NCBI RefSeq assembly: GCF_026341125.1
Contig: NZ_JAPEOR010000002.1
Coordinates: 3,093,001 to 3,157,000, forward strand
Direction of reading: 5' to 3'
Length of the DNA stretch: 64,000 bases
From: Streptomyces sp. NBC_01142
Lineage (GTDB): Bacteria; Actinomycetota; Actinomycetes; Streptomycetales; Streptomycetaceae
Under the pieces are notes generated by a model. The model worked only from the letters and a program-made list of their open reading frames with translations. It had not been told where the DNA came from and ran no database searches. Positions 50,397-57,811 of this stretch are shown in pieces. A program made the translations under genes and the position numbers. Every line of letters starts with the position of its first letter. Positions within the stretch are counted from its first letter, which is position 1.

Positions 50397-50792
50397 GTGA
50401 AGGTTCCAGTGGCCTTAATCGGCTCTCGGGTGGAGCGCACGTCATTTGATCAGCAGGTGCGGCTGAGCCTGTGTGCCCTCGATCCGGACGAGGGATACCG
50501 GCTGGATGCCGAGCTGGTGGTGGAGACGCCGTTCCTGTTCCGGGACGCTGCTGGGGAGTGGCACGAGCTGGACCCCGGCACAGGTTTGAGCCTCGCACCT
50601 GTTCTAGCGCTCTATGGGCAGTCGGTCACTTCGGTCGACGTGCGTGACCGTGGGGCGTTGGTCATCGACTTCCACGATGGCGCAGGACTCTGGATCGGCC
50701 CGGACCCACAGTTTGAGTCCTGGCATCTGACTGGACACGGAATCGACCCGATCATGGTCGGCCCTGGTGGCGAGGACGACTGGCTGCGCTGA
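50397..50792 (+). CDS. DUF6188-family protein
   Basis: A 131-residue protein of alternating beta-strands. The DUF6188 pattern includes LIGSRVERTSFDQQVRLSLC, ELVVETPFLFRD, the L-x-P G-x-S turn LDPGTGLSLAPVLALYGQSV and the C-terminal F-DGAGLWIGPDPQFESWHL. Function unknown; such proteins are widespread single-gene insertions in Streptomyces. GTG 50397 has TAGGAGG upstream; the longer frame lacks a ribosome site. Confidence 0.75.
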   Translation: MKVPVALIGSRVERTSFDQQVRLSLCALDPDEGYRLDAELVVETPFLFRDAAGEWHELDPGTGLSLAPVLALYGQSVTSVDVRDRGALVIDFHDGAGLWIGPDPQFESWHLTGHGIDPIMVGPGGEDDWLR

Positions 50793-50861
50793 CTGACGCC
50801 AGCATGGATGGGCGGGTGACCTTCGTTACGAGGTCGGTGTAGCGGCTTTGGGCGGGAGCTG

Positions 50862-50970
50862 CTTTGGGGCGAGTGTTCATGGCCCCTTACGCTGGCCGCG
50901 ATTCGGGCAGCACCACGCCTGCCCGCAATAGCCCGAATCGGGGCCATGATCTTAGAGGCTCGCCCCAAAG
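50862..50970. repeat. 109-bp nested palindrome (cruciform-like element)
   Basis: Three nested pairs on one axis: CTTTGGGGCGAG (50862-50873) with 50959-50970, CATGGCCCC (50878-50886) with 50940-50948, and GATTCGGGC (50900-50908) with 50931-50939. All three are perfect, separated by unpaired internal loops. It lies in the 460-bp gap between the DUF6188 and FkbM genes and could be a structured RNA, a terminator or a repeated palindromic element. Confidence 0.75.
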
Positions 50971-51252
50971 TGGCTGCCTAAAGCCGTGGAGCCGTCCGGC
51001 CGAGCCGCGCTGTGCACGCCACCTCTGATTTCTGCAGCGGACAGCATCGCTGTTCAGGAGGCCGGCAAACGGACGTCGACATGCAGTCCGTTCCCGTGGA
51101 CTGACAGCCAGGTCGTGCCTTCTTCACGCAGCGCTGAGGCTGGCCCAGAGGGTATGCGTCCCGCTGGCCGAGAACGTCTCCTGTCTGCCCGTGCTGCCCT
51201 GAACGTCGAACTCGGCGCTATGGTTCGCGTGCACCCGCAGAGAGGCGGTCGG

Positions 51253-52176
51253 ATGAGTAACCCCTGTTCAGAGGCCCTGATCACTCTCGGTCGCTGGTAC
51301 GTCCGCCACGCTCCTGGATCGATAGGCAAGGCCTATCTGGCTGCGGGATGCCTGAATCCCCGACTACGCGATCATCCTCGAGGCCGGATTGCACGGACTC
51401 GATTCGGTGCGCGGTTCAGCGTTGATACGCAGGACCTCATTCAGCGGTATCTCTACATGTTCGGGGTGTGGGAGCCCCACATGACGTACTGGCTACAGCG
51501 CAGGCTGCGGCCGGGGGACACGTTCGTCGATGTCGGGGCCAACGCCGGCTACTTCAGCGTCATGGCCTCACGCCTCGTCGGCGAAGAGGGCCAGGTCGTT
51601 ACCGTTGAAGCCTCGCCCGTCTTTCATCGGACACTGCTGCAGCACGCTCGGCTCAACGGCTGTGACAACATCCGCGCGGTGAACGCCGCTGTCTCAGACA
51701 GTCGGAAGATGCTGACGTTCATCCTCGCCAGCTCGAAGAACCTGGGGGCGACCAGCATCGTCCCGTACGACGGGCCGGCAGAGTCCACATTCGAGATCGA
51801 AGCGCGCCCGCTGCCGGAGCTCCTGGAGCCTGCGGAGGTCGCCAACGCCCGTGTGATCAAAATCGATGTGGAGGGCGCAGAAGGCAGCGTCGTCCGTGGG
51901 CTGGCCCCCATGCTCGACAAGCTCAGGCCGGACGCGGAGATTACGATCGAAGTCACTCCCAAGCGCATGGAGCAACTGGGTGACTCCGCCGCTGAGTTGC
52001 TGGACACGATGCGGGAGCACGGCTTTCACGTCTACCGCCTCGCAAACGACTACGCGCCGGAGAGCTACCCGGCAGCGCTGCGCGGCTCTCCCGCTGTGCC
52101 AGTTCGCTGGCGAGGGGCGGTTGTCGACGAGAGTGACCTGATCTTCTCCCGAGTCGACGCCGAAACGCTTCCCTGA
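51253..52176 (+). CDS. FkbM-family SAM-dependent methyltransferase
   Basis: A 307-residue protein. The SAM motif FVDVGANAGYFSVMASRLVG is near 96-115, ALNGC-type motif II follows, and the FkbM signature VIKIDVEGAEGSVVRGL is near 203-219. Family members O-methylate sugars, polyketides or glycans; the substrate is unknown. ATG 51253 is preceded by GAGAGG at 9 nt; the long upstream open frame has no ribosome site. A strong terminator follows. Confidence 0.87.
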   Translation: MSNPCSEALITLGRWYVRHAPGSIGKAYLAAGCLNPRLRDHPRGRIARTRFGARFSVDTQDLIQRYLYMFGVWEPHMTYWLQRRLRPGDTFVDVGANAGYFSVMASRLVGEEGQVVTVEASPVFHRTLLQHARLNGCDNIRAVNAAVSDSRKMLTFILASSKNLGATSIVPYDGPAESTFEIEARPLPELLEPAEVANARVIKIDVEGAEGSVVRGLAPMLDKLRPDAEITIEVTPKRMEQLGDSAAELLDTMREHGFHVYRLANDYAPESYPAALRGSPAVPVRWRGAVVDESDLIFSRVDAETLP

Positions 52177-52181
52177 CAGGA

Positions 52182-52223
52182 CACAGCCCGGCTCTCTGCC
52201 AGAGGCGAGGGAGCCGGGCTGTG
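52182..52223 (+). terminator. Terminator after the FkbM gene
   Basis: A 13-bp perfect stem (52182-52194 CACAGCCCGGCTC with 52211-52223) and a 16-nt loop, 6 bp after the stop. Confidence 0.88.
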
Positions 52224-52384
52224 GGCAGCGGCCGGGGGAACCGCCACCGTCCCCTGACACGCGGTTGCCGTCGCGAGGCTGCATCCTTCCCTTTGCCGCC
52301 TCGCTCCCCCGCGTGGGGGACTTTCATTCCGCCCCGGCCTCGACCTGTCCAAGGGTGCGGGGAGCCGGGGCGGAGCTCATTGGG

Positions 52385-52594
52385 CTATGACCATCGGATG
52401 GGTTCCAAGGTGCCTCCTGCGCAGGCAGGACACGGGACGCGGAGCGTCCGCCGACAAGTGCGGCACCCAAGGAAGCCGCAGCAGTCCGGGCACCAGATCG
52501 TGCGACGCCCAGTACAGCAACCGCAGTAGGTCGCGGCTGGCGTACGCCCCTCCGCCTGCGGGCTCATCTTCCGGGCCCCGACCGCGGTCGTCAT
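52385..52594 (-). CDS. Small Cys-rich (zinc-binding) protein
   Basis: A 69-residue protein with ten Cys in the last 50 residues: YCGCC, WCPDCCGFLGCRTC and CPACAGG, most in CxxC knuckles, predicting one or two zinc sites. ATG 52594 overlaps the stop of the upstream gene by 4 nt (ATGA), so translation is coupled. It is the last gene of a three-gene unit with a GntR regulator. Function unknown. Confidence 0.72.
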   Translation of the reverse strand: MTTAVGARKMSPQAEGRTPAATYCGCCTGRRTIWCPDCCGFLGCRTCRRTLRVPCPACAGGTLEPIRWS

Positions 52595-52989
52595 CCGAAG
52601 GCCTCCGCCGGAAGCCTCGGCCCGTTGCCCTCGCCCTCGTCGGCCGGCTCTTCGTCGTCCGACGCTGGCAACCGCGCGCCTCGGCTTTGCGCGACCCGCA
52701 GTACATCGGCCAAGGCGTCATTCACTCGCGAAAGAGCCAAGCGGAGTTCCGGGTTACCCGCGTGCGAGTCGTCGAGCACGGCTTTGGCTGCTTTCAGCAC
52801 ATCCGCCGCTGTGTTCGTCTGCGCCGCCTCCATCGTGTCTGCGAGCCGGGACAACACGCCGCCGTCACTGTCGGGGCTCAGATAGCACGGCTTCCCCTCA
52901 GGTGTCTGCCAGGGCAGCAGCCGCAGGGAGCAGGAGCCGGCGCTGTGCGAGAGCTGCCCTGGGGCCTCCTGGTTCAGGCCGTCGGTCAT
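52591..52989 (-). CDS. Hypothetical protein in GntR operon
   Basis: A 132-residue, mostly helical acidic protein (TMEAAQTNTAADVLKAAKAV and ELRLALSRVNDALADVLRVA), ending in a Glu/Asp/Gly-rich tail. It overlaps the GntR gene upstream and the Cys-rich gene downstream by 4 nt each. No family recognised; the coupling implies a shared role. Confidence 0.75.
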   Translation of the reverse strand: MTDGLNQEAPGQLSHSAGSCSLRLLPWQTPEGKPCYLSPDSDGGVLSRLADTMEAAQTNTAADVLKAAKAVLDDSHAGNPELRLALSRVNDALADVLRVAQSRGARLPASDDEEPADEGEGNGPRLPAEAFG

Positions 52990-53726
52990 CCTGCTGCCTC
53001 CAGTTCCTGGATCGGTGCGTGCGTGGTGAAGACGGCTTCCGTGCGATGGCCGGGGAGCACCAGGAGCGCCGCCTCAACCACCCGGCCTGTGGCATCCATG
53101 GAGATTCGCTCGATGGCCAGCACCGGGGCCCCGGTGCCGAGGCGCAGTGTCTTCGCCTCCATCGGGTCCGGAAGCCGGGCGGTAACGCGCTCGACAGTGG
53201 AGGCCGTCTGAACGCCGGACTCGGCGAGTTGGCCCCGGATGTCGTCGCCCAGAGGTGACCGGCTGGTTCTGTGCGTGCTGAGATTCGCCACGCTCCAGGG
53301 CACGTAGATGCGCGCCAGGCTGTGCGGGGATGTGCCTTGGTGGCTCAGGTAGACGTACTCGATCAGGAGAGCTCCCCGCGGCACCTGCAGGAGCGCGGAC
53401 AACGTGTCCGAGGCCTTGACGCCGCTGCTGCGGACGCTGACGTTCAGAGCGGTGCTGAACGCCGCTCGCCTGTCTGCGGCGAACCGGTCGTTGGAGTATG
53501 TGATCCGCTCGAACGGCTGGCGAACGAAGTTGCCACGGCCCTGCTGCTTCTCGATCAGTCCTGCGTCTTGGAGCACGCCCAGGGCAATCCTCACGGTGGG
53601 CACGCTGGCCTCGTATCGACGGGCGAGTTCCGTCTCCGCGGGCAGCTGGTCGCCAGCCCTGAACAAGCCGTTTGCGATGTTGTTCCGGAGGTCGTCTGCG
53701 ATGTCCTCGTAGCGGTTGGCTGCCAT
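52986..53726 (-). CDS. GntR-family (UTRA-type) transcriptional regulator 1
   Basis: A 246-residue regulator. The N-terminal winged helix includes YEDIADDLRNNIANGLFRAG, DQLPAETELARRYEASVPTV and EKQQGRGNFVRQP. The UTRA-like effector domain follows (ALLIEYVYLSHQGTSPHSL, VERVTARLPDPMEA). It is closely similar to regulator 3 (56204) throughout, suggesting duplication within the element. First gene of a minus-strand unit. Confidence 0.88.
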   Translation of the reverse strand: MAANRYEDIADDLRNNIANGLFRAGDQLPAETELARRYEASVPTVRIALGVLQDAGLIEKQQGRGNFVRQPFERITYSNDRFAADRRAAFSTALNVSVRSSGVKASDTLSALLQVPRGALLIEYVYLSHQGTSPHSLARIYVPWSVANLSTHRTSRSPLGDDIRGQLAESGVQTASTVERVTARLPDPMEAKTLRLGTGAPVLAIERISMDATGRVVEAALLVLPGHRTEAVFTTHAPIQELEAAG

Positions 53727-53827
53727 AGCTGTGGATCACCACCTCCGGACTGCCCGCACCGCAGGCAGTCGGGTCTTGGGCGTCAGGGTTTCCCTCGCGC
53801 CGCTGAATGGAGCTTCCAGGTGAGGCA

Positions 53828-54028
53828 TCAGGCCTCCCCGCTGTTGCCAGCCCGGACGGCGGACCGGTGGCAGCGGCAGGCACACGTCTCGTAGATCACC
53901 GGAAGCGCGAGCGGCGCGGCCTGGGGCTCGGTCTCGTCACACTGGCTGTGCGTGCCGATGTGGCAGGCGAGGGAGTGATACGGCGCCAACGCTCCGCCGC
54001 TTCCCGGTTGTTGCGGTCGCGCGGGCAT
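53828..54028 (-). CDS. Small Cys/His-rich hypothetical protein
   Basis: A 66-residue protein from ATG 54028, which shares one base with the preceding stop (TGATG) and has GGAGG upstream. HSLACHIGTHSQCDE and YETCACRCHRSAV suggest a zinc site. Found in the gene set of Streptomyces mobile elements as I recall; no function known. Confidence 0.6.
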   Translation of the reverse strand: MPARPQQPGSGGALAPYHSLACHIGTHSQCDETEPQAAPLALPVIYETCACRCHRSAVRAGNSGEA

Positions 54029-54318
54029 CAGCAAGCCTCCGGTACAGCGATGTGCGGGCAGATCAGCAGCGTGCGGCGACGTGGCTCGCTCCGCCGCCAA
54101 GCGCGTTCCTCAATGGTCAGCACGTAGGGACGGACGAGGGCGGTGTCCTCCCCGCGGATCACTGCCTCGTGCTTAAACAGCCGCCGGACCTGGGGCGCGG
54201 ACAATGACGCCGGCATCGTGGTCGACCAGCTCGTCGACGAGCGTCGACTGTGGTGCTTGGAATGGGGTACGAGCTGCCATCTAGCCCATGCGGCAGCACG
54301 GCGGATATGGTCGAACAC
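54028..54318 (-). CDS. Hypothetical basic protein of AICE type
   Basis: A 96-residue Arg-rich protein starting MFDHIRRAAAWARWQLVPHS and containing RGEDTALVRPYVLTIEER. The pattern (R)GED-LVRPY--EER is frequent in small proteins of Streptomyces integrative elements. GTG 54318 has GAGGAG 9 nt upstream. Coupled by TGATG to the next gene. Function unknown. Confidence 0.68.
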   Translation of the reverse strand: MFDHIRRAAAWARWQLVPHSKHHSRRSSTSWSTTMPASLSAPQVRRLFKHEAVIRGEDTALVRPYVLTIEERAWRRSEPRRRTLLICPHIAVPEAC

Positions 54319-54331
54319 GCTGATCAGCTCC

Positions 54332-54643
54332 TCATAGCTGTCGGCCGTGCCCCCGGACAGCGTCGGCTGCCTCGGGGGCTTCTCTGCTGACAGCGGCCCA
54401 CACGGTGCGGCCGCCCTCGCTGCTGTCGACCAGCCCGAACCAGTCGGCTGTCTCCAGCACCGTTAAGAGCTCTCGCCATGACTCGGCGGAGATCGGATCC
54501 GGAACCTCCATCTCGATGCAGGTGGAGTCGTGTTGGTGCGTCACTTTCGGTGTGAAGCCAGCGGCAGAGAGACGTGCGGCGATGCGGTTGGCACGAGCTT
54601 CAGGTGAGGCCACAAGCCGTTTCCTCCGTCGCTGCAACATCAC
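54332..54643 (-). CDS. Hypothetical protein divergent from GntR regulator 2
   Basis: A 103-residue protein. RKRLVASPEARANRIAARLS opens it, and a central IEMEVPDPISAESWRELLTV and DWFGLVDSSEGGRTVWAAV suggest a small alpha/beta fold. The start is GTG 54643 or ATG 54640, both hugging GGAG. It is transcribed from the divergent promoter that carries tandem CTAG palindromes, so probably controlled by GntR regulator 2. Confidence 0.7.
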   Translation of the reverse strand: MMLQRRRKRLVASPEARANRIAARLSAAGFTPKVTHQHDSTCIEMEVPDPISAESWRELLTVLETADWFGLVDSSEGGRTVWAAVSREAPEAADAVRGHGRQL

Positions 54644-54654
54644 TCCAAGTTAAG

Positions 54655-54685
54655 CTAGTTAACTAGATTAGAGCTAGTGGACTAG
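54655..54685. promoter_or_regulatory. Tandem operator in the GntR regulator 2 promoter
   Basis: Two dyads on one face of the helix: CTAGTTAACTAG (54655-54666, perfect) and CTAGTGGACTAG (54674-54685), start-to-start 19 bp. They fill the 51-bp divergent gap between the 54643 and 54695 genes, so bound regulator would block both directions. Confidence 0.78.
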
Positions 54686-54694
54686 ATTTTCCAT

Positions 54695-55450
54695 ATGCGT
54701 GAGCAGCCGCCTTACCTTCGTATCGCTGACGTGCTGAGACAGCGCATCGCGGATCACGAGTGGACGCCGGGAGACCGACTGCCGTCCCGAGCTCAAATCG
54801 CACAGGAATGCGGAGTGGGTGAGAACGTCATCCGCCGCGCCCAAGAGCTTCTGATCTCGCAGGGCGTCCTGGAGGGGCGTTCGGGATCAGGGACCTACGT
54901 CGCCGAACCGCGCGAGCGGTTGCGCATGGTCCGCTCGCAGTACCGCGAGCAGACCGGAGGATCGCCCTTTCGCGCGGACATGTCGGCGCTCGGCAAGCGG
55001 GGAACCTGGGAGAGCCGGACTGATGCCAAGGTCCCTGCTCCGGCAGGCATCGCCACACGGCTCGGCATCACCGAAGGGGACCTCTGCGTCCGTACGGCGT
55101 ACGAGTTCCTGGCCGATGGCAGGCCCGTACAGGCGTCGACCAGCTGGGAGCCGTACGAGCTGACGGCGGGGACGCTCGTGGTGCTGCCCGAGGGTGGACC
55201 TCATGCCGGCAAGGGCGTGGTCGACCGCATGGCCGAGATCGGCATCACGGTCGGCCACGCGGTGGAACAGCCGGAGCCGGGACAAGCAAACGCCGAGGAG
55301 GCAACCCTCCTCGGCGTTCAGCGGGGCGCGCTCGTCACGCGCATTCAGCGGACGTACTACAGCAGCGACGGACGCCCGGTCGAGACGGCCGACATCGTCG
55401 TCCCCACCGCTTTCTGCGAGATCGTCTACGAAGTGCCGGTCAATCCGTGA
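54695..55450 (+). CDS. GntR-family (UTRA-type) transcriptional regulator 2
   Basis: A 251-residue regulator. The winged helix is YLRIADVLRQRIADHEWTPG, DRLPSRAQIAQECGVGENVI and LEGRSGSGTYVAEP. The UTRA domain includes TRLGITEGDLCVRTAYEFLA and GRPVETADIVVPTAF. It is more distant from regulators 1 and 3. It is likely autoregulated through the tandem CTAG operators ending 9 bp before its start. Its 3' end overlaps the convergent glycosyltransferase gene by 11 bp. Confidence 0.88.
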   Translation: MREQPPYLRIADVLRQRIADHEWTPGDRLPSRAQIAQECGVGENVIRRAQELLISQGVLEGRSGSGTYVAEPRERLRMVRSQYREQTGGSPFRADMSALGKRGTWESRTDAKVPAPAGIATRLGITEGDLCVRTAYEFLADGRPVQASTSWEPYELTAGTLVVLPEGGPHAGKGVVDRMAEIGITVGHAVEQPEPGQANAEEATLLGVQRGALVTRIQRTYYSSDGRPVETADIVVPTAFCEIVYEVPVNP

Positions 55451-56210
55451 CCGGGTAGCGCCACTGGAAGTAGGCGAGCTGGCGTGCCCTGGCCTCTACA
55501 ACCGCCATGCGGCCGTCACGCTCAGCCGTATCGGTGTGCGCCGCCTGGCTGGTCGCCTGACCTGGCCACTTGCGGTACAGAAGCCCCACCTCGGGCGAGA
55601 ACCAACCGCGGCTGGTCGCATTCAGTGCGAGCAGAAGGCCCGTGTCCTCAGAGGCAGGGAGAGCCATCCAGCCGCCGAGCGCGACAAGCAGTTCGCGGCG
55701 GACGAAGAGCGTTGCCGGGTGGACCTGCGCGCGGAAACCATTCGCCTTCCAGTAGTCGAGAACGGCTCCACGCTCGATCGGTCCGGCTTCGGGATCGCCG
55801 GGAAAACCCGCCGTAGAGCCGTCGGGCAGCAGATCCAGTACGCGCGATGTCGCCCAGCCGATCGCGGCGTCGCTTTCCAGTGCCGCCAGGTCGCGGGCCA
55901 GTGCGCCCGGGGGCAGCTGGTCGTCGGCATCCAAGACCTTGACGTACTCGCCGTCTGCGTGCGCGAGAGCCATGGTGCGGGCGACGCCGGGGCCACCAGG
56001 GCGCCCCTGCTTGAAGGTCACACGGTCATCGTCGGGGACGTGGGGAGCGACCTCATCGCTCTTGCCATCCTCCTGGATCAACCAATGCCACTCCCATCCG
56101 TCGGGGAGCTCCTGCTCGCAGAGAGACTTGTACGCGTCCGTCAGGAATGGAGCGGACGGCGGGTGAACGGCAGTGATGATGATGACGCGCCGACGCACGG
56201 CACTCACCAC
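55440..56210 (-). CDS. Family 2 glycosyltransferase
   Basis: A 256-residue GT-A enzyme: VIIITAVHPPSAPFLTDAYK at the start, PGVARTMALAHADGEYVKVL, the metal-binding DADD (about 95) and ALPASEDTGLLLALNATSRG with the acceptor-side Glu-Asp. No membrane span. Sugar donor and acceptor are unknown. It overlaps the upstream GntR regulator 3 by 7 nt, so the pair is co-transcribed; this is odd cargo for a transfer element. Confidence 0.85.
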   Translation of the reverse strand: MVSAVRRRVIIITAVHPPSAPFLTDAYKSLCEQELPDGWEWHWLIQEDGKSDEVAPHVPDDDRVTFKQGRPGGPGVARTMALAHADGEYVKVLDADDQLPPGALARDLAALESDAAIGWATSRVLDLLPDGSTAGFPGDPEAGPIERGAVLDYWKANGFRAQVHPATLFVRRELLVALGGWMALPASEDTGLLLALNATSRGWFSPEVGLLYRKWPGQATSQAAHTDTAERDGRMAVVEARARQLAYFQWRYPVTD

Positions 56211-56992
56211 CTTTCCAGATGAGTGGTGAAGAGCATTTCCGTGCGGTCACCAGGCAGCGTGATGTCGGATACGTCCACCACGCGGTTATCGATGTCGAAC
56301 GAGGTCTTCCGGAGAACGAGGACCGACATCCCTGGCGGTAGCTCCAGCTCCTCGGCTTCTTCCGGTGTGGGCGGGCGGGCGGTGACGCGTTCCTCGACGC
56401 GGTCCACTTCGATTCCCACGGTGTAGAGCTGGTTCTGTGTGCCGCCGGGCCACGGTTCTTTGGCGTCGTCCAGGAGGTCGGGGTTCTCCTCGATCAGAGC
56501 CCGGACGATGTAAGAGGTCACCAGGTTGAACGGGGCGGTTTCGGCGGCGTACCTCGTCCGGTAGGTGCGCTCCAGGACGGGCGTCCCCTCGGTGACCCCG
56601 AAGGTCTCCGCGAGTTCCTTGTTCGCCTTGATCTCGCGATACGCCGCGTAAAAGACGAGGTCGTCTATCTGCAGGCCGGTGTCATGCTCGGTCGCGCCTG
56701 TCTCCAGCCTCGTTGCCTCCGGCTCGCGCGCGCGGTCCTTCTCCCACTGGTGCCGGACGTTGTCGCGCAGCACCGTCGTGCGGGGCCGGCGGACGAAGTT
56801 GCCGATGCCGTGCCGCTTCTCGACCAGCCCTTCGTGCTGCAGGAGCCGAAGTGCGTTCTGGACCGTCGGCACGCTCTTCGCGTACCGCTCGGCGAGTTTG
56901 GTCTCCGCGGGAAGTCGGTCGCCGGGCTTGAGCTGACCAGCGCGGATGGACTGGCGGAGGTCATCCGCGATCCGCTCGTACGCCTTTGCCAC
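56204..56992 (-). CDS. GntR-family (UTRA-type) regulator 3, probable transfer-operon repressor
   Basis: A 262-residue regulator. The winged helix is YERIADDLRQSIRAGQLKPG, DRLPAETKLAERYAKSVPTV and EKRHGIGNFVRRP, close to regulator 1. The UTRA domain carries TYRTRYAAETAPFNLVTSYI and GTQNQLYTVGIEVDRVEERV. It is divergent from the transfer operon, and its gap holds three copies of one operator. By analogy with KorSA of pSAM2 (a GntR repressor of transfer functions) it probably represses the transfer genes and itself. Confidence 0.87.
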   Translation of the reverse strand: MAKAYERIADDLRQSIRAGQLKPGDRLPAETKLAERYAKSVPTVQNALRLLQHEGLVEKRHGIGNFVRRPRTTVLRDNVRHQWEKDRAREPEATRLETGATEHDTGLQIDDLVFYAAYREIKANKELAETFGVTEGTPVLERTYRTRYAAETAPFNLVTSYIVRALIEENPDLLDDAKEPWPGGTQNQLYTVGIEVDRVEERVTARPPTPEEAEELELPPGMSVLVLRKTSFDIDNRVVDVSDITLPGDRTEMLFTTHLERW

Positions 56993-57035
56993 TGATGCTC
57001 ACCGTTCTCTGTTGCCTGACGGCGCTCAGCTTACG

Positions 57036-57130
57036 ACTCCTAAAGAGGTCTTGACGAGTGGGGAGAGCTACGCCATAGTCATGGCAGCTCCTAAAGAGGA
57101 GTTGAGGACAAGACCTCTTTAGGAGTTAGT
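57036..57130 (+). promoter_or_regulatory. Transfer-operon control region: two promoters, three operators
   Basis: ACTCCTAAAGAGGTCTTG at 57036-57053 is repeated exactly, inverted, at 57109-57126; a variant GCTCCTAAAGAGGAGTTG lies between (57087-57104). Promoter 1: TTGACG (57051), 17 nt, CATAGT (57074). Promoter 2: TTGAGG (57102), 17 nt, GTTAGT (57125). Operators 1 and 3 overlap the -35 and -10 region respectively. The divergent GntR regulator 3 is the obvious ligand. Confidence 0.78.
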
Positions 57131-57148
57131 GCGCCCGGAGGGCCCTTG

Positions 57149-57256
57149 GTGGCTCGAAGGAAGCGTCCGTTCCTTGAGAACTCCACAGAGTGCCTGGACA
57201 AACGAGTGCTTTTGATCTTCGGCACCGCCATCCGTAGTGGGCGGTGCCGAAGGTGA
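57149..57256 (+). CDS. Leader ORF of the transfer operon (35 codons)
   Basis: GTG 57149 with a perfect GGAGGG 6 nt upstream reads ARRKRPFLENSTECLDKRVL onward and stops at 57254-57256. The frame covers the antitermination-like box and the first arm and loop of the following hairpin, so its translation would change folding of the leader. It may be a regulatory leader peptide rather than a functional protein. Confidence 0.45.
   Translation: MARRKRPFLENSTECLDKRVLLIFGTAIRSGRCRR
57171..57193 (+). promoter_or_regulatory. rRNA-leader-like antitermination box
   Basis: TCCTTGAGAACTCCACAGAG and following TGC closely resemble the sequence TTGAGAACTCAACAGCGTGC that precedes 16S rRNA in Streptomyces and relatives and is thought to serve antitermination or processing. 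The rRNA sequence is recalled, not searched. It stands before two hairpins in the transfer-operon leader. Confidence 0.5.
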
Positions 57257-57283
57257 TGACCACTCGTCTCCGGATGAGTGGTC
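57217..57283 (+). terminator. Two consecutive leader hairpins (attenuator-like)
   Basis: Hairpin 1: CTTCGGCACCGCC (57217-57229) with 57240-57252, perfect 13 bp. Hairpin 2: GACCACTC (57258-57265) with 57276-57283, 8 bp. Both lie between the promoters and the first long gene at 57347, so they must be read through. Confidence 0.7.
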
Positions 57284-57346
57284 TCCCTGACCTAGGCCGC
57301 GGCGGCTCTCACGCGCCGCTGGCCTCTACTCCCGAAGGGGGACCCG

Positions 57347-57721
57347 ATGAAGCTCGCGATCGGCGATGTCGTCCGAGATCGCAGCGATATGGCGCTTGGC
57401 ACGGTTATCGGCGTCACCAGCCAGACCGGCGGCAACCTCGTCGCGTTCTACGTCTCCAGCCACACGGTGCGCCTTGGCGAGCCGGATCGCCTGGACGTCG
57501 TAGCCCGCCACACCAAGCCGCCGACGAAGGCCCGCAGGGTGCTGGCTCTGATCGCCTTCTCCCTCGCGTTACTCGCCGCTTTCCTCGGCGGTCACTCCGC
57601 CCGGGAAACCGGTGCCGACTGGCCGCTGACGTCGCTGGCGAGTCTCGGTGGCTACATGGCGGTGGCCATGACGTACCACTGGGGCGGTCGTCTGACCGGC
57701 CCTCGGCGCTTCCACGTCTGA
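57347..57721 (+). CDS. Small membrane protein of the transfer operon
   Basis: A 124-residue protein. The first 60 residues are a soluble beta-rich region (KLAIGDVVRDRSDMALGTVI, NLVAFYVSSHTVRLGEPDRL). Two membrane helices follow (RVLALIAFSLALLAAFLGGH and LASLGGYMAVAMTYHWGG). ATG 57347 is preceded by GGGGGA. First long gene of the unit; no family recognised. Confidence 0.7.
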   Translation: MKLAIGDVVRDRSDMALGTVIGVTSQTGGNLVAFYVSSHTVRLGEPDRLDVVARHTKPPTKARRVLALIAFSLALLAAFLGGHSARETGADWPLTSLASLGGYMAVAMTYHWGGRLTGPRRFHV

Positions 57722-57733
57722 TCCCTTCCGTAG

Positions 57734-57776
57734 CCAGCGGCGGTGGTCGACGGGTCAAGAAAGCCCACCGCCCTGG
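57734..57776 (+). ncRNA. Conserved leader hairpin element, copy 1
   Basis: Stem GGCGGTGG (57739-57746)/CCACCGCC (57765-57772) with an 18-nt loop TCGACGGGTCAAGAAAGC; four more pairs (57734-57737/57773-57776) past one bulged C. It is followed by CTCCCATCCCATCCA and lies 40 nt before the next start codon. The same structure recurs at 63413. Confidence 0.65.
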
Positions 57777-57811
57777 CTCTCCCATCCCATCCAGGACCTA
57801 GGAGAGATCCA

